64,000 nt of DNA, from contig NC_013889.1 of the NCBI RefSeq assembly GCF_000025545.1, positions 613,501 through 677,500 on the forward strand, read 5' to 3'. The stretch is from Thioalkalivibrio sp. K90mix. GTDB lineage: Bacteria > Pseudomonadota > Gammaproteobacteria > Ectothiorhodospirales > Ectothiorhodospiraceae. Both the position numbers and the translations under genes were made by a program. A model generated the notes under the pieces. That model did no database searches. It had not been told where the DNA came from and saw only the letters and a list, made by a program, of their open reading frames with translations. Of this stretch, positions 9,878-18,803 are shown piece by piece (position 1 is the first letter of the stretch; each line of letters starts with the position of its first letter).

Positions 9878-11235
9878 TGGCACGCATCGACAAGACCCCG
9901 TTCGAGGCTTTGATCGAAGAGGTCACGCTGGACGGTCAGGGCGTGGTCCGGCGCGATGGCAAGGCCTGCTTCATCCACGGGGCGCTGAAGGGCGAGCGGG
10001 TGATGGCAGTGCAGACTGGGCGCAAGCGTCGCTTCGACAGCGCCGAGGTGGTCGAGGTGCTGGAGTCGGCTCCGGGCCGGGTCGAACCACCCTGCGAGTT
10101 CTTCGGCCTCTGCGGCGGCTGCAAGCTGCAGCATGCCTCCATCGAGACCCAGCGTGCGATCAAGGAGCAGGCCCTGTTCGATGCCCTGGAGCGCATCGGC
10201 CACGTGACCCCCGAGGCCCGCTTCGAGCCGCTGACCGACACGACCCTCGGCTACCGGCGCACTGCGCGGCTGGGGGCGAAGTACGTGCCCAAGAAGGGCG
10301 GGGTGCTCGTCGGCTTTCGCGAGCGCGGCAGCCCGTATCTGGCCGAAATGACCCATTGCGAGGTGCTGCACCCGGCGGTGGGGCATCGCATCCGGGCCCT
10401 GCGCGAGCTGATCGGCGGCCTCGAGGCGCGTGACCGCCTGCCGCAGATCGAGGTGGCGGTGGATGATGACGAGCGCGTGGCGCTGATCTTTCGCAACCTG
10501 GATCCGCTGTCTGCGGCGGACAGCGCGCGGCTGTCCGCCTGGGCGGAGGCCGAGGGCATTCAGGTGTATCTGCAGCCTGGCGGCCCGGAGACGGTGGAAG
10601 CGCTGGCCGGGCCGATCGAGCCGCTGGTCTATCGCCATCCGGACTACGGCGTGTCAGTACCATTCATGCCGACGGACTTCATCCAGGTGCATGCCGGCAT
10701 CAACCGCAAGATGGTCCCGCAGGCCCTGGAGGCACTGGATCTGCAGCCGGGCCAGCGGGTGCTGGATCTGTTCTGTGGGCTGGGCAACTTCACCCTGCCT
10801 CTGGCGCGCAGCGTGTCGGATGGCGAGGTGCCCGGCGAAGTGGTCGGCGTCGAGGTGGACGACGCGATGCTGGCACGGGCGCGCGCCAATGCCCGCGACC
10901 AGGGCATTGCCAACACCCGCTACGAACGCGCCGACCTGGACGACGTCGAGGCCCTGAAGAACGCCGGCTGGCTGGTCGAACGCTACGACCGCGTACTGCT
11001 GGATCCACCGCGCACCGGAGCGGCCGCGGTGATCGAGGCGCTGGCGCCGCAGCGCATCGAGCGCATGGTCTATGTTTCCTGCAACCCGGCCACGCTCGCC
11101 CGTGACGCCGAGCGCCTGGTGCATCATCATGGCTATCGCCTGGAGCGGGCCGGGATCATGGACATGTTCCCGCATACCGCCCATGTGGAATCCATGGCCG
11201 TGTTCCGGCGCGACGAGCCAAGAGGGAGAGACTGA
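9877..11235 (+). CDS. rlmD: 23S rRNA (uracil(1939)-C(5))-methyltransferase
   Basis: A 452-residue SAM-dependent enzyme that methylates U1939 of 23S rRNA. An N-terminal TRAM domain (about residues 5-60) is followed by the [4Fe-4S] cysteine set in CEFFGLCGGCKLQH. The C-terminal methyltransferase has VLDLFCGLGNFTLPLA (SAM loop), LLDPPRTGA, and the catalytic-cysteine motif YVSCNPATLARD. All features needed for activity are present, and length matches E. coli RlmD (433). The start shares a base with the exonuclease stop (TGATG); exbB starts immediately after the stop. Confidence 0.96.
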   Translation: MARIDKTPFEALIEEVTLDGQGVVRRDGKACFIHGALKGERVMAVQTGRKRRFDSAEVVEVLESAPGRVEPPCEFFGLCGGCKLQHASIETQRAIKEQALFDALERIGHVTPEARFEPLTDTTLGYRRTARLGAKYVPKKGGVLVGFRERGSPYLAEMTHCEVLHPAVGHRIRALRELIGGLEARDRLPQIEVAVDDDERVALIFRNLDPLSAADSARLSAWAEAEGIQVYLQPGGPETVEALAGPIEPLVYRHPDYGVSVPFMPTDFIQVHAGINRKMVPQALEALDLQPGQRVLDLFCGLGNFTLPLARSVSDGEVPGEVVGVEVDDAMLARARANARDQGIANTRYERADLDDVEALKNAGWLVERYDRVLLDPPRTGAAAVIEALAPQRIERMVYVSCNPATLARDAERLVHHHGYRLERAGIMDMFPHTAHVESMAVFRRDEPRGRD

Positions 11236-11880
11236 ATGCTGGAGATCGTACAGGCGGGCGGCTGGCTGATGCTGCCGATCCTGCTGTGTTCCGTACTCGC
11301 GGTGGCCATCGTGCTGGAACGCCTGTGGACGCTGCGGCGGTCGCGCGTGGTCCCGCCGCGCCTGCTCAGCACGATCTGGGAACAGATGCGCATGAAGGGG
11401 CTGACCCTGGAGGACATCCAGCGCATCCGGGCCGGTTCGCCCCTGGGTGCTGTGCTGGCCGCCGGCCTGGCGACCCATGACCGCGCGCGCCAGATCACCC
11501 AGGAGAGCATCGAGGAAGCGGGCCGTCGGGTGGCCCACGAACTCGAGCGCTACATGAATACGCTCGGCACCATCGCGATGATCACCCCGCTGCTGGGCCT
11601 GCTCGGCACCGTGGTCGGGATGATCGAGGTGTTCACCGTGATCACCGAGATCGGTGTCGGCAGCCCGCGCGATCTGGCCGGGGGCATCTCCCAGGCCCTG
11701 ATCACCACCGCCGCCGGCATCGGTGTGGCGATTCCGGCGCTGGCCTTCCACCGCTACTTCCGGGGCCGCATCGACGAGCTGGTGCTGGAGATGGAGCAGG
11801 AGGCGACCAAGCTGGTCGAGGTGATCCACGGCGAGCGGGACGCAACCGCCGCCACGCCGGAAGGCGGAGTCACCGCGTGA
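11236..11880 (+). CDS. exbB: MotA/TolQ/ExbB proton-channel family protein
   Basis: A 214-residue protein with three membrane helices (about 10-30, 108-130 and 153-178). The pore segments carry the family pattern MITPLLGLLGTVVGMIEVF and GISQALITTAAGIGVAIPAL. With the ExbD-like partner it should form an inner-membrane proton-driven motor that energises outer-membrane work. Its place just before exbD and lpxK is a common gammaproteobacterial order; no tonB is near, so the client receptor is unknown. It starts right after the rlmD stop with GAGGGAG as ribosome site. It could equally be called TolQ-like; the lpxK context favours ExbB. Confidence 0.92.
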   Translation: MLEIVQAGGWLMLPILLCSVLAVAIVLERLWTLRRSRVVPPRLLSTIWEQMRMKGLTLEDIQRIRAGSPLGAVLAAGLATHDRARQITQESIEEAGRRVAHELERYMNTLGTIAMITPLLGLLGTVVGMIEVFTVITEIGVGSPRDLAGGISQALITTAAGIGVAIPALAFHRYFRGRIDELVLEMEQEATKLVEVIHGERDATAATPEGGVTA

Positions 11881-12302
11881 ACTTTCGCAGGCCGCACCAT
11901 GACGAGCCGGGCGTCAATCTGACGCCGCTGATCGATGTGGTGTTTCTGCTGCTGATCTTCTTCATGGTTTCGACCACCTTCGATCAGCATGCCAACATCG
12001 AGCTGACCCTGCCGTCGGCCGACCGCGAGACGGAGGTGGTTGAACGGGCCTGGCTGGATATCGTGGTGGATGCCGACGGCAACTATTTCGTGGATGGCCA
12101 GGAACTGGTCAACCGTCGCGCCGAGACCCTGGAGCGGGTGATTTCCGAGGCGCGCGAGGGGCGCGAGGATGACCCCGTGCTGATCCGCGCCGATGCCAAT
12201 ACCTCGCACCAGTCGGTGGTGCGCGCGCTGGACGTGGTCGGGCGCCTGGGCATTACCTCTGTCTCGATCGCGACCCTTGGCGAGCGCGACGACGATGATT
12301 GA
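11877..12302 (+). CDS. exbD: ExbD/TolR-family biopolymer transport protein
   Basis: A 141-residue single-pass protein with the family start VNLTPLIDVVFLLLIFFMV (residues about 12-30), where the buried Asp is the proton-carrying residue, and a periplasmic domain of about 100 residues. It partners the upstream ExbB-like channel. It uses a GTG start overlapping the exbB stop by four bases (GTGA), and its own stop overlaps the next gene's ATG by one base, so the whole run is translationally coupled. Confidence 0.93.
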   Translation: MNFRRPHHDEPGVNLTPLIDVVFLLLIFFMVSTTFDQHANIELTLPSADRETEVVERAWLDIVVDADGNYFVDGQELVNRRAETLERVISEAREGREDDPVLIRADANTSHQSVVRALDVVGRLGITSVSIATLGERDDDD

Positions 12303-13477
12303 TGGCGCGCGCGAAGATGCCGCCTTCGGGGCTGCGCATGGGGGATGAGGCGGCGGGCTACGGTGACCGCCCGCTGCCGGTCTGGCGTGCCGTCTGGCGC
12401 GACTATCGCCAGGGCAACGGGGCCCGGGCGCGGGCGCGCCGCGGCTTTCTGAGCCCGCCCGCCGAGCGCGGGCGCCTGGTCTGGATCAAGGCCGGGGGTA
12501 CCCCCGAGGATGTACGCTTGGGCATCGAGCTGCTGGGAGCGGTGCGCGACAAGCGTCAGGACGTGCGCATCGTGCTGACCTTCGAGCAGGATTATCCCGA
12601 GCTGTTCGAACGCCACATGCAGCCGTTCAAGAAGGTTGGCGTGGGCTACGGGCCCTGCGATCGCCCGCGCGTGGTGCGCCGTGTCCTGGATCGCTTTCAG
12701 CCCCACGGCATCCTCCTGGCCGGGGGCAATGCCCCGCGCAGCCTGCTGGCGCAGGCCCAATGCCCGGTGGTTGCGGTCAATGCCCGGCCCCCCACGTGGA
12801 AACCCGTGCGGCCAGTGGAGCAGTGCTGGCCTCTGAACACATCCACGAGCTGGGCCCACGGTGCGGCGGCCGATGTCCTGCCGGTCGCCGACCCCCAGGC
12901 GCGTTTTGTCGAGGCCCAGGCGGACGTGGTCCTGCGCGCCCTGGTGGGCGGGGAGGTGCAGCGGCTGTGGTGGTGGCATGGACGTGACGACCAGTGGTCG
13001 GCATGGCGCGCGGCCTGGGAAACATCCGGCTTGGGGGCGACCGATATCCTGCTGGCCAGTCGCCGGGGCGGAGCGGCGGCGACTGCGCGCGATCTTCCGG
13101 GGACCGGGCTGCGGGTATCGGAGTGGGATCGCTCGTCACTGGCGGCCGGGACCATCCTGCATCTGGATGACCGGCGCTGGTTTGCGGCCGCGGCCAGTGC
13201 CGCGCATGCGGTACACCTGGCCGCGCCCGACCGTCAGGCCCTCTGGCAGGGGCTGGCGGGGGGCGCGGCCGTGAGTCTGGGAGAGACGCCGGCCACCGAG
13301 GTGCCATGCCTGGTGCTGGAAGATGCCTCCGCCGTGCTGGCGGCCTGGGCGCGACTGCGGGACGACCCCGCTGCCCGGCGCCAGCAGGGCGACGCGGCCC
13401 GGCGGCGCTTCTGGGACGAGCGCCGGCAGGTGGATGCCAACTTCGATGCCGTGCTGCGGCGGGTCTGGGACTGGTAG
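12302..13477 (+). CDS. Divergent Kdo-transferase-like (WaaA/KdtA, GT30-type) protein
   Basis: A 391-residue protein. The N-terminal part aligns by eye with Kdo transferase: a WI-A strand-turn (LVWIKAGGTPEDV) at the place of HSVSVGE, a TFEQDYP segment, a PCDRPRVVRRVLDRF element like the PYDLP…RFL region, and CPVVAVNARPP like the IPLVIANAR strand. The C-terminal half has a matching weak GT-B pattern ending in a helical tail. The VSVGE motif with the catalytic Glu is not conserved, and the ETELWPN equivalent is AGGNAPR. It may therefore be a non-catalytic or repurposed paralogue in lipid A/LPS assembly, as its place between exbD and lpxK suggests. No Walker motifs: it is not MsbA. The identification is moderate. 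Confidence 0.6.
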   Translation: MARAKMPPSGLRMGDEAAGYGDRPLPVWRAVWRDYRQGNGARARARRGFLSPPAERGRLVWIKAGGTPEDVRLGIELLGAVRDKRQDVRIVLTFEQDYPELFERHMQPFKKVGVGYGPCDRPRVVRRVLDRFQPHGILLAGGNAPRSLLAQAQCPVVAVNARPPTWKPVRPVEQCWPLNTSTSWAHGAAADVLPVADPQARFVEAQADVVLRALVGGEVQRLWWWHGRDDQWSAWRAAWETSGLGATDILLASRRGGAAATARDLPGTGLRVSEWDRSSLAAGTILHLDDRRWFAAAASAAHAVHLAAPDRQALWQGLAGGAAVSLGETPATEVPCLVLEDASAVLAAWARLRDDPAARRQQGDAARRRFWDERRQVDANFDAVLRRVWDW

Positions 13478-13479
13478 CC

Positions 13480-14505
13480 ATGGGCCGGTTCAAGGCGTGG
13501 CTGGGCGCCCGAATCTGGGATCAGTGGTGTCAGCGCGGGCCGTTCGCGGCGGCGATGTACCCGCTGTCGCTGGCCTATGCCGGGGCGGTGGAGTGGAATC
13601 GCCATCGGCTGGAGCAGGCCCGGCGGGGCATCACGATCCCGGCCAAGGCGGTGATCGTGGTCGGCAACCTGACGGTGGGTGGCAGCGGCAAGACCCCGAT
13701 GACCATCTGGCTGGCGAAGCGCCTGGCGGATGCCGGGTATCGTCCGGGGATCGTCAGCCGGGGCTACGGCGGGCGCGGGGATGCCGCGGGGATTCGAGTG
13801 ACCCCGCTGTCGGACCCCGTGGTGGTCGGGGACGAACCCCTGCTGATTGCACAGCGCACCGGGGTCCCGGTGCAGGTCGACCGCGATCGTGTGCGCGGGG
13901 CGCGGGCGCTGACGGACCAGGGCGTGGATGTGGTGATCGCCGACGACGGGATGCAGCATCACCGTCTGCCGCGTGACATCACCATCCTGATGATCGACGG
14001 CAAGCGCCGGCTGGGCAACGGCCTGTGTCTGCCGTCCGGGCCGTTGCGCGAGCCGAAGACCGCGCGGGAGCGGGCGGACTTCGTGCTGGTGACCGGGGGC
14101 GAGCCCGGCCCCGGCGAGTTCGCGATGGAGCTGGTGCCGTCCAGCCGTCTGCAGCGCGTGGATGGGCATGGCGAGGGCTACAAGCCACACCGCTTTGCTC
14201 GCCGTGATGCCCATGCGGTGGCCGGCATCGCCGACCCGGAGCGCTTCTTCCGCATGCTCGAGGCGGCGGACATTGACATCATCCGGCATCCGTTCCCGGA
14301 TCATCACCGCTTTCGTCCGCACCAAATTCGCTTCGATGACGGTCTGCCGGTTCTGATGACCGAGAAGGATGCCGTAAAATGCCGGACGTTCGCGCAGGAG
14401 AATCACTGGTACTGGCCGATTGCGGCCCGCGTGCCGTCTGCCTTCGAGTCGGCTTTGCTGGCCCGTCTGGAAACGGTCGCCCGAATCAAGAAGGCGCTGA
14501 TCTGA
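13480..14505 (+). CDS. lpxK: Tetraacyldisaccharide 4'-kinase
   Basis: LpxK phosphorylates the 4' position of the lipid A disaccharide at the inner face of the inner membrane. The 341-residue protein has an N-terminal membrane-associating helix, the P-loop VGNLTVGGSGKTP near residues 60-72, the SRGYGG motif, and the DDGMQHHRL signature around residue 150. Length fits E. coli LpxK (328). ATG 13480 starts two bases after the preceding stop and gives the standard N-terminus; an in-frame upstream extension lies inside the KdtA-like gene and was not used. It is followed by trm112 and kdsB, a standard LPS gene order. Confidence 0.96.
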   Translation: MGRFKAWLGARIWDQWCQRGPFAAAMYPLSLAYAGAVEWNRHRLEQARRGITIPAKAVIVVGNLTVGGSGKTPMTIWLAKRLADAGYRPGIVSRGYGGRGDAAGIRVTPLSDPVVVGDEPLLIAQRTGVPVQVDRDRVRGARALTDQGVDVVIADDGMQHHRLPRDITILMIDGKRRLGNGLCLPSGPLREPKTARERADFVLVTGGEPGPGEFAMELVPSSRLQRVDGHGEGYKPHRFARRDAHAVAGIADPERFFRMLEAADIDIIRHPFPDHHRFRPHQIRFDDGLPVLMTEKDAVKCRTFAQENHWYWPIAARVPSAFESALLARLETVARIKKALI

Positions 14506-14534
14506 CCGCGTCGCAACTACTGTTGGGGTATTAA

Positions 14535-14729
14535 ATGGACAAGCGTCTGCTCGACATTCTCGTCTGCCCGGTGACCAAGGGCCCGCTCAAGTACGATCGC
14601 GAGAACCAGGAACTGATCTCCGTTTCCGCCGGTCTTGCCTATCCGATCCGCGACGAAATCCCGGTGATGCTGGAGGACGAGGCCCGCGCCCTGTCGGACG
14701 AGGAAAAGGAACGCTGGCGCGACGCCTGA
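14535..14729 (+). CDS. Trm112-family (YcaR-like) small protein
   Basis: A 64-residue protein with the family opening [14 protein letters not shown] and the middle motif [13 protein letters not shown]. In eukaryotes and archaea Trm112 activates methyltransferases; the bacterial YcaR-type members are of unknown role and almost always lie between lpxK and kdsB, as here. Only one Cys of the usual zinc-knuckle pairs is kept (CPVTKGPL), typical of this bacterial group. It lies 29 bases after lpxK and 7 before kdsB. Confidence 0.9.
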   Translation: MDKRLLDILVCPVTKGPLKYDRENQELISVSAGLAYPIRDEIPVMLEDEARALSDEEKERWRDA

Positions 14730-14736
14730 GCGTTCC

Positions 14737-15504
14737 ATGGCCGCCTTCCATGTCGTGATCCCGGCACGGATGGCCTCCAGTCGGCTCCCGGGCAAGCCGC
14801 TGGCGGCCGTCGCCGGGCGCCCGCTGATCGCGCATGTGATCGCCCGGGCGAAGGAGAGCCGGGCCTCGCGGGTGATCGTCGCGGCGGACGACGAGCGCAT
14901 CCTCGATGTCGCGCGCCAGTGCGGGGTCGAGGCCTTTGCTACCGATGCTGACCTGCCCTCCGGTACCGACCGCATCGCGGCGGTGGCGGCCGCCGAGGGC
15001 TGGGGCGACGAGTCCATCGTGGTCAATCTGCAGGGTGACGAGCCGCTGACGCCAGGATCACTGCTGGATGACCTGGCTCGCCTGCTGGCCGATACGCCGG
15101 AAGCGGATATGGCGACCTTCGGTGTCCCTATCCGCCGCCCCGAAGACCTGGCCGACCCGAACCAGGTGAAGCTGGTCACCGATGCGTCGGGGCGCGCGCT
15201 GTATTTCTCGCGTGCCCCGATCCCCTGGGATCGCGAGGCCCATCGGGCAGGCCGCGCCCCGGCGCTGGATCAGGCGAACCGGCATCTGGGCGTCTACGCC
15301 TATCGTGCCGGGTTCCTGCGCCGCATGAGTGCCGAACCACCCGCCGCGCTGGAGCAGCTGGAGCAGCTCGAGCAGCTGCGGGCCCTGGCCATGGGCGCCT
15401 GGATCCAGGTCGGGCGTCGCGGCGAGGCGCATCCGCCGGGTGTCGATACCCCGGAGGATCTCGACCGGGTGGATGCCTTGCTCTCAGGGCGTGTCCGCGT
15501 TTGA
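14737..15504 (+). CDS. kdsB: 3-deoxy-manno-octulosonate cytidylyltransferase
   Basis: KdsB makes CMP-Kdo for lipopolysaccharide inner core. The 255-residue protein shows the nucleotide-binding start VVIPARMASSRLPGKPL, the VVNLQGDEPL motif near residue 95, and the C-terminal GVDTPEDLDRV signature. All family landmarks are present. It closes the lpxK-trm112-kdsB run. The following 151 bases up to ppiD hold no gene. Confidence 0.97.
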   Translation: MAAFHVVIPARMASSRLPGKPLAAVAGRPLIAHVIARAKESRASRVIVAADDERILDVARQCGVEAFATDADLPSGTDRIAAVAAAEGWGDESIVVNLQGDEPLTPGSLLDDLARLLADTPEADMATFGVPIRRPEDLADPNQVKLVTDASGRALYFSRAPIPWDREAHRAGRAPALDQANRHLGVYAYRAGFLRRMSAEPPAALEQLEQLEQLRALAMGAWIQVGRRGEAHPPGVDTPEDLDRVDALLSGRVRV

Positions 15505-15655
15505 TGGTGATACGGATTAGCACTGCCTGACGGATTCCCTACTCGACCTGGGCGTGGCGCAGACTTGGCGCTCCGCTCCTGCTACCATCGGCGGTTGATT
15601 CTGAAACCCCCGGGCCCCAGGTTCCGGGGCGACCCCGGAGCACGCAGAGACCACC

Positions 15656-17557
15656 ATGCTGCAAGCAATTCGCGACCGGGCGAGCGGCTGGCTCGCCTAT
15701 GTGATTATTGGCCTGATTACCATCCCCTTCGCTGTCTGGGGGCTCGGGGAATATTTCGGTGGTTCCGGTCCGCTGGTCGCGGCCGAGGTCAACGGGACCG
15801 ATATCCAGGTGCGCGACGTGCACAACGAGGCGCGCGCACAGCGGGACCAGATGGCCCGCATGTTCGGTGGCCAGATCCCGGATGACCTGCTCGACGAGGA
15901 GGGCATCCGCATGCAGGCGCTGGAGACCCTGATTCGCCAGGAACTGCTGCGCCAGGCAGCCGACTCGGCGGGCTTCAAGGCCGCAGGAGACAGCATCCTG
16001 CGGGAGATTCGCGGCATGCCGGTGTTCCAGGAGGGTGGCCAGTTCAGTCGCGAGCGCTATGCGCAGTTGCTCAATGCGCAGCGTCTGAGCCCGTCGGACT
16101 TCGAGCGCGACATCGGCCGATCGATCATCCTGTCGCAGCTCCAAGGCGGCATCCAGGCCACGGGCTTCCCGGCGGACGCGCTGGTGGACGACTTCAGTCG
16201 CCTGCGCAACCAGACGCGTGTGGCCAGCTGGCGCATCTTCCCGGTCGATGATTTCGACCAGCCGGACGTGGTCGACGACAAGGCGATCGAGGCCTATTAC
16301 GAGGCCAATCAGGACGATTTCACCACCGAAGAGCGGGTACGTATCGCCTACCTGCAGCTCGACCCCGAGGCGCTGGAAGACGCAGTGGATGTGTCCGAGG
16401 ACGATGTTCGCCAGCACTACGAGGTGAACCGCAGCCGCTATGAAGAGCCGGAGTTGCGCGAGGTGCGCCAGATCCGGATTCAGGACACCGGCGAGGAAGG
16501 CGAGGCAAAGATCAACGAACTGCGCGATCGCCTGGACGACGGCGAGGACTTTGCCGAGCTGGCCGAAGCGTATTCCGAGGACAGCCTCAGTGCCGACCGT
16601 GGCGGCAGCCTTGGCGAGATCGCCCGCGGCGACCTGGATCGCACGCTCGAGACCATCATCTTCACGCTGCCGGAGGGGCTGATCAGCCGCCCGGTGCGTA
16701 CTGACCGGGGCTGGTTCATCCTCGAGGTGACGTCCATCCAGGAGGCCCGACCGCAACCGTTCGAGGATGTGCGGGACGAGGTTGAACGCGATCTTCGCGA
16801 CCGCAGCGCCGAACAGATGCAGATCGACGCCCTGGATGACCTGATGGGGCAGGCCGCCGAATACCCGGACAGCCTGGAGCCGGCCGCCGAGGCGACCCGT
16901 CTGGAGATCCAGACCAGCGACTGGTTTACCCGCGGCTCCGGCGACGGCATCGCCCAGCACCGTTCGATCCGCAATGCGGCCTTCGATCCACGTGTGCTGG
17001 AGGATGGTCACAACAGCGAGGCGATCGACCTGCAGGATGGCTCGACTGTCGTGCTGCGAATCGAGGAGCACGAGCCGTCCGAGGTCCGTCCGCTGGCCGA
17101 GGTCGAGGACGAGATCCGCGAGCGTCTGCGGCGCGAGGCGGCCGCCGATGCCGCGCGCGAAGCGGGTGAGGAACTGATCGCACGGCTGCGTGACGCCGAC
17201 GACTGGGCGGATGCTATCGAGGATGATGACGCCTGGCAGATGGAGCGCGAGGTGCGCCGGGATTCGCCGGTAGATGGCGATAACGGCGTGCCCGGTGGCT
17301 TGCAGCAGCACCTGTTCCGCCTGTCGGCCCCGGGAGAGGACGCCGTCGAGATCAGCGGCACTCGTCTGGGGACTGGCGACTTCGCCGTCGCGATCCTGCA
17401 TGAAGTGCGGCTCGACGAGCAGGAGGCGGATGCGGCGATGCGCCAGCAGGCCCGCGAACTGATGCGCAATGCCTATGCCAGCGCCGAGTTCCGCGCCTAT
17501 CTGGCCTGGCTGGAATCCGAGGCGGATATCACGCGTTATCCGGAAAACCTCGACTAG
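15656..17557 (+). CDS. ppiD: PpiD-type periplasmic peptidyl-prolyl isomerase/chaperone
   Basis: A 633-residue protein with one N-terminal inner-membrane helix (about 12-33, cytoplasmic start MLQAIRDRASGW), a SurA-N-like chaperone region (40-190), a central PpiC-type parvulin domain (about 265-360, with EDFAELAEAYSEDS and GGSLG…I) and a long charged C-terminal part. PpiD sits by the SecYEG exit and helps newly exported proteins fold; the parvulin domain of E. coli PpiD is nearly inactive. The many Asp/Glu residues fit a halophilic or alkaliphilic lifestyle. It is monocistronic and closed by a strong terminator. Confidence 0.92.
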   Translation: MLQAIRDRASGWLAYVIIGLITIPFAVWGLGEYFGGSGPLVAAEVNGTDIQVRDVHNEARAQRDQMARMFGGQIPDDLLDEEGIRMQALETLIRQELLRQAADSAGFKAAGDSILREIRGMPVFQEGGQFSRERYAQLLNAQRLSPSDFERDIGRSIILSQLQGGIQATGFPADALVDDFSRLRNQTRVASWRIFPVDDFDQPDVVDDKAIEAYYEANQDDFTTEERVRIAYLQLDPEALEDAVDVSEDDVRQHYEVNRSRYEEPELREVRQIRIQDTGEEGEAKINELRDRLDDGEDFAELAEAYSEDSLSADRGGSLGEIARGDLDRTLETIIFTLPEGLISRPVRTDRGWFILEVTSIQEARPQPFEDVRDEVERDLRDRSAEQMQIDALDDLMGQAAEYPDSLEPAAEATRLEIQTSDWFTRGSGDGIAQHRSIRNAAFDPRVLEDGHNSEAIDLQDGSTVVLRIEEHEPSEVRPLAEVEDEIRERLRREAAADAAREAGEELIARLRDADDWADAIEDDDAWQMEREVRRDSPVDGDNGVPGGLQQHLFRLSAPGEDAVEISGTRLGTGDFAVAILHEVRLDEQEADAAMRQQARELMRNAYASAEFRAYLAWLESEADITRYPENLD

Positions 17558-17597
17558 TCGCGCCCCCAACGGGCGGTTCACCGGAACCGCCGAACGT

Positions 17598-17635
17598 AAA
17601 AAGGCCCGGTCCGCGAAAGCGGGCCGGGCCTTTTT
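17598..17635. terminator. Bidirectional rho-independent terminator between ppiD and fabI
   Basis: A 17-bp stem (17598-17614 with 17619-17635, one G-T pair) closed by a GAAA tetraloop. The stem ends in five A on the left and five T on the right, so it works for ppiD (+) and for fabI (-), whose stops lie on either side. Confidence 0.95.
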
Positions 17636-17675
17636 CGTGGGTCGCGCACCCCGCCCAGGTGGCCGGGGCAGGAGC

Positions 17676-18482
17676 TTAACTATCCTTGTCGAGCCCGATC
17701 TCGGCGGCGCCCAGGCCGACGGTGTTGTAGCCCGAGTCGACGTACATCACCTCGCCGGTGATGCCGGAGGCCAGATCGGAGCAGAGGAAGGCCCCGGCAT
17801 TGCCGACCTGTTCGGTCGTCACGTTGCGGCGCAGCGGTGCGTTGGCCTCGACATGGTCGAGGATGCGCTTGAACTCGCCGATGCCCGAGGCGGCCAGTGT
17901 GCGGATCGGGCCGGCGGAGATCGCATTCACACGCGTGGTCTCCGGGCCCAGGGTGTAGGCGAGATAGCGGACGTTGGCCTCGAGGCTGGCCTTGGCCAGG
18001 CCCATCACATTGTAGTTGGGCATGGAGCGTTCCGCCCCGAGGTAGCTCAGGGTCAGGATGGAGGCTTCGCGATCTTTCATCATGCCGCGCCCGGCCTTGG
18101 CCAGCGCCGCCAGGCTGTAGGAGCTGACATCATGGGCGATGCGGAAGCCGTCGCGGGTCATGTTGTCGAGGAAGTCACCGTCGAGCTGTTCCTTGGGGGC
18201 AAAGGCCACCGAGTGGACCAGGATATCGATCCCGTCCCAGTAGTCGTCCAGACGCTCGAAGACCTGTTCGATCTCGCGGTCGTCCTCGACGTTGCAGGGC
18301 ACGAGGATGTCGGAGTCGAAATCGGCGACCAGTTTCTCCACGCGGTCGCGCAGCCGCTCGTTCTGATAGGTGAACGCGAGCTCGGCGCCCTCGCGATGCA
18401 TGGCCGAGGCAATGCCATAGGCGATGGAGCGGTTACTGGCCACGCCGACAATCAGCGCGCGCTTGCCCTTCAGAAAACCCAT
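17676..18482 (-). CDS. fabI: Enoyl-[acyl-carrier-protein] reductase (NADH), FabI
   Basis: FabI reduces trans-2-enoyl-ACP in the last step of each fatty-acid elongation cycle. The 268-residue SDR-fold protein starts [21 protein letters not shown] (dinucleotide loop G-x5-S-x2-YG type) and has the Y-x6-K catalytic pair in YNVMGLAK near residue 155, followed by the substrate loop [12 protein letters not shown] textbook AAGGAG site lies just before ATG 18482. It is divergent from the peptide ABC transporter operon, and a 29-bp inverted repeat lies in the shared upstream region. Confidence 0.97.
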   Translation of the reverse strand: MGFLKGKRALIVGVASNRSIAYGIASAMHREGAELAFTYQNERLRDRVEKLVADFDSDILVPCNVEDDREIEQVFERLDDYWDGIDILVHSVAFAPKEQLDGDFLDNMTRDGFRIAHDVSSYSLAALAKAGRGMMKDREASILTLSYLGAERSMPNYNVMGLAKASLEANVRYLAYTLGPETTRVNAISAGPIRTLAASGIGEFKRILDHVEANAPLRRNVTTEQVGNAGAFLCSDLASGITGEVMYVDSGYNTVGLGAAEIGLDKDS

Positions 18483-18583
18483 GTAAATCTCCTTGAATCT
18501 GGTTCGTGCCGGCGCCCTTGAAAAGGACCGCCCCGTGGCGGCCGGACCGGGCGGGAACCCAGTGCCGACGCGACTGTCTCGGG

Positions 18584-18589
18584 ATCATA
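18584..18589 (-). promoter_or_regulatory. Candidate -10 element of the fabI promoter
   Basis: On the minus strand TATGAT (18589 down to 18584) is a good -10 hexamer about 100 bases before the fabI start. The -35 position is weak (TGGCCG at 17-bp spacing), which would suit an activator bound at the left arm of the nearby inverted repeat (18617-18645). Confidence 0.4.
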
Positions 18590-18616
18590 CCGATGTGCCG
18601 CGGGTCCGGCCAGCTA

Positions 18617-18775
18617 GGGGAACACTGGCCAATGTACACGCTCGCTGCTTCGTCGCTTATTCGTGCGAACAAGGCACGGTGCGCAGCCGGTAGTGGTTTT
18701 ACCGGCAAGGGCCGCAACGCCGGATCGGAAAACCTGGGGTGCCAACGCGAGTGTGTACATTGGCCAGTGTTCCCC
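18617..18775. repeat. 29-bp inverted repeat (28/29 identical) spanning the fabI/yej intergenic region
   Basis: The left arm 18617-18645 and right arm 18747-18775 are reverse complements with one mismatch; the core of each is GGGGAACACTGGCCAATGTA followed by CAC. Each arm also holds an imperfect 14-bp palindrome, ACACTGGCCAATGT (12 of 14 positions symmetric). The spacer of 101 bases has no convincing gene and contains a small hairpin CCGGTAGTGGTTTTACCGG. A shorter pair, GGGTCC/GGACCC, flanks the arms on the outside (18602-18607 and 18777-18782). It may be a paired operator for divergent promoters or a REPIN/MITE-like element. Confidence 0.9.
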
Positions 18776-18803
18776 TGGACCCGGTGAGAGCGGCCGGCGG
18801 GAT

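Noticed and set aside
12302-13477. Frameshifted or decayed waaA
   Set aside because: The frame is intact over 391 codons, with overlaps to both neighbours and normal codon use, so it looks like a maintained gene.
15349-15378. Tandem 9-bp repeat coding LEQ-LEQ-LEQ in kdsB as a repeat expansion
   Set aside because: The E. coli enzyme has a similar LE-x-IE-x-LEQLR helix of equal length, so there is no expansion.
18617-18775. The inverted repeat as ends of an insertion sequence
   Set aside because: Only 159 bases long, no transposase and no matching target duplication outside the arms. A MITE/REPIN origin remains possible.
18506-18787. Short open frame crossing the inverted repeat between fabI and the ABC operon
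   Set aside because: No ribosome site, no recognisable pattern and it covers both repeat arms and likely promoters.
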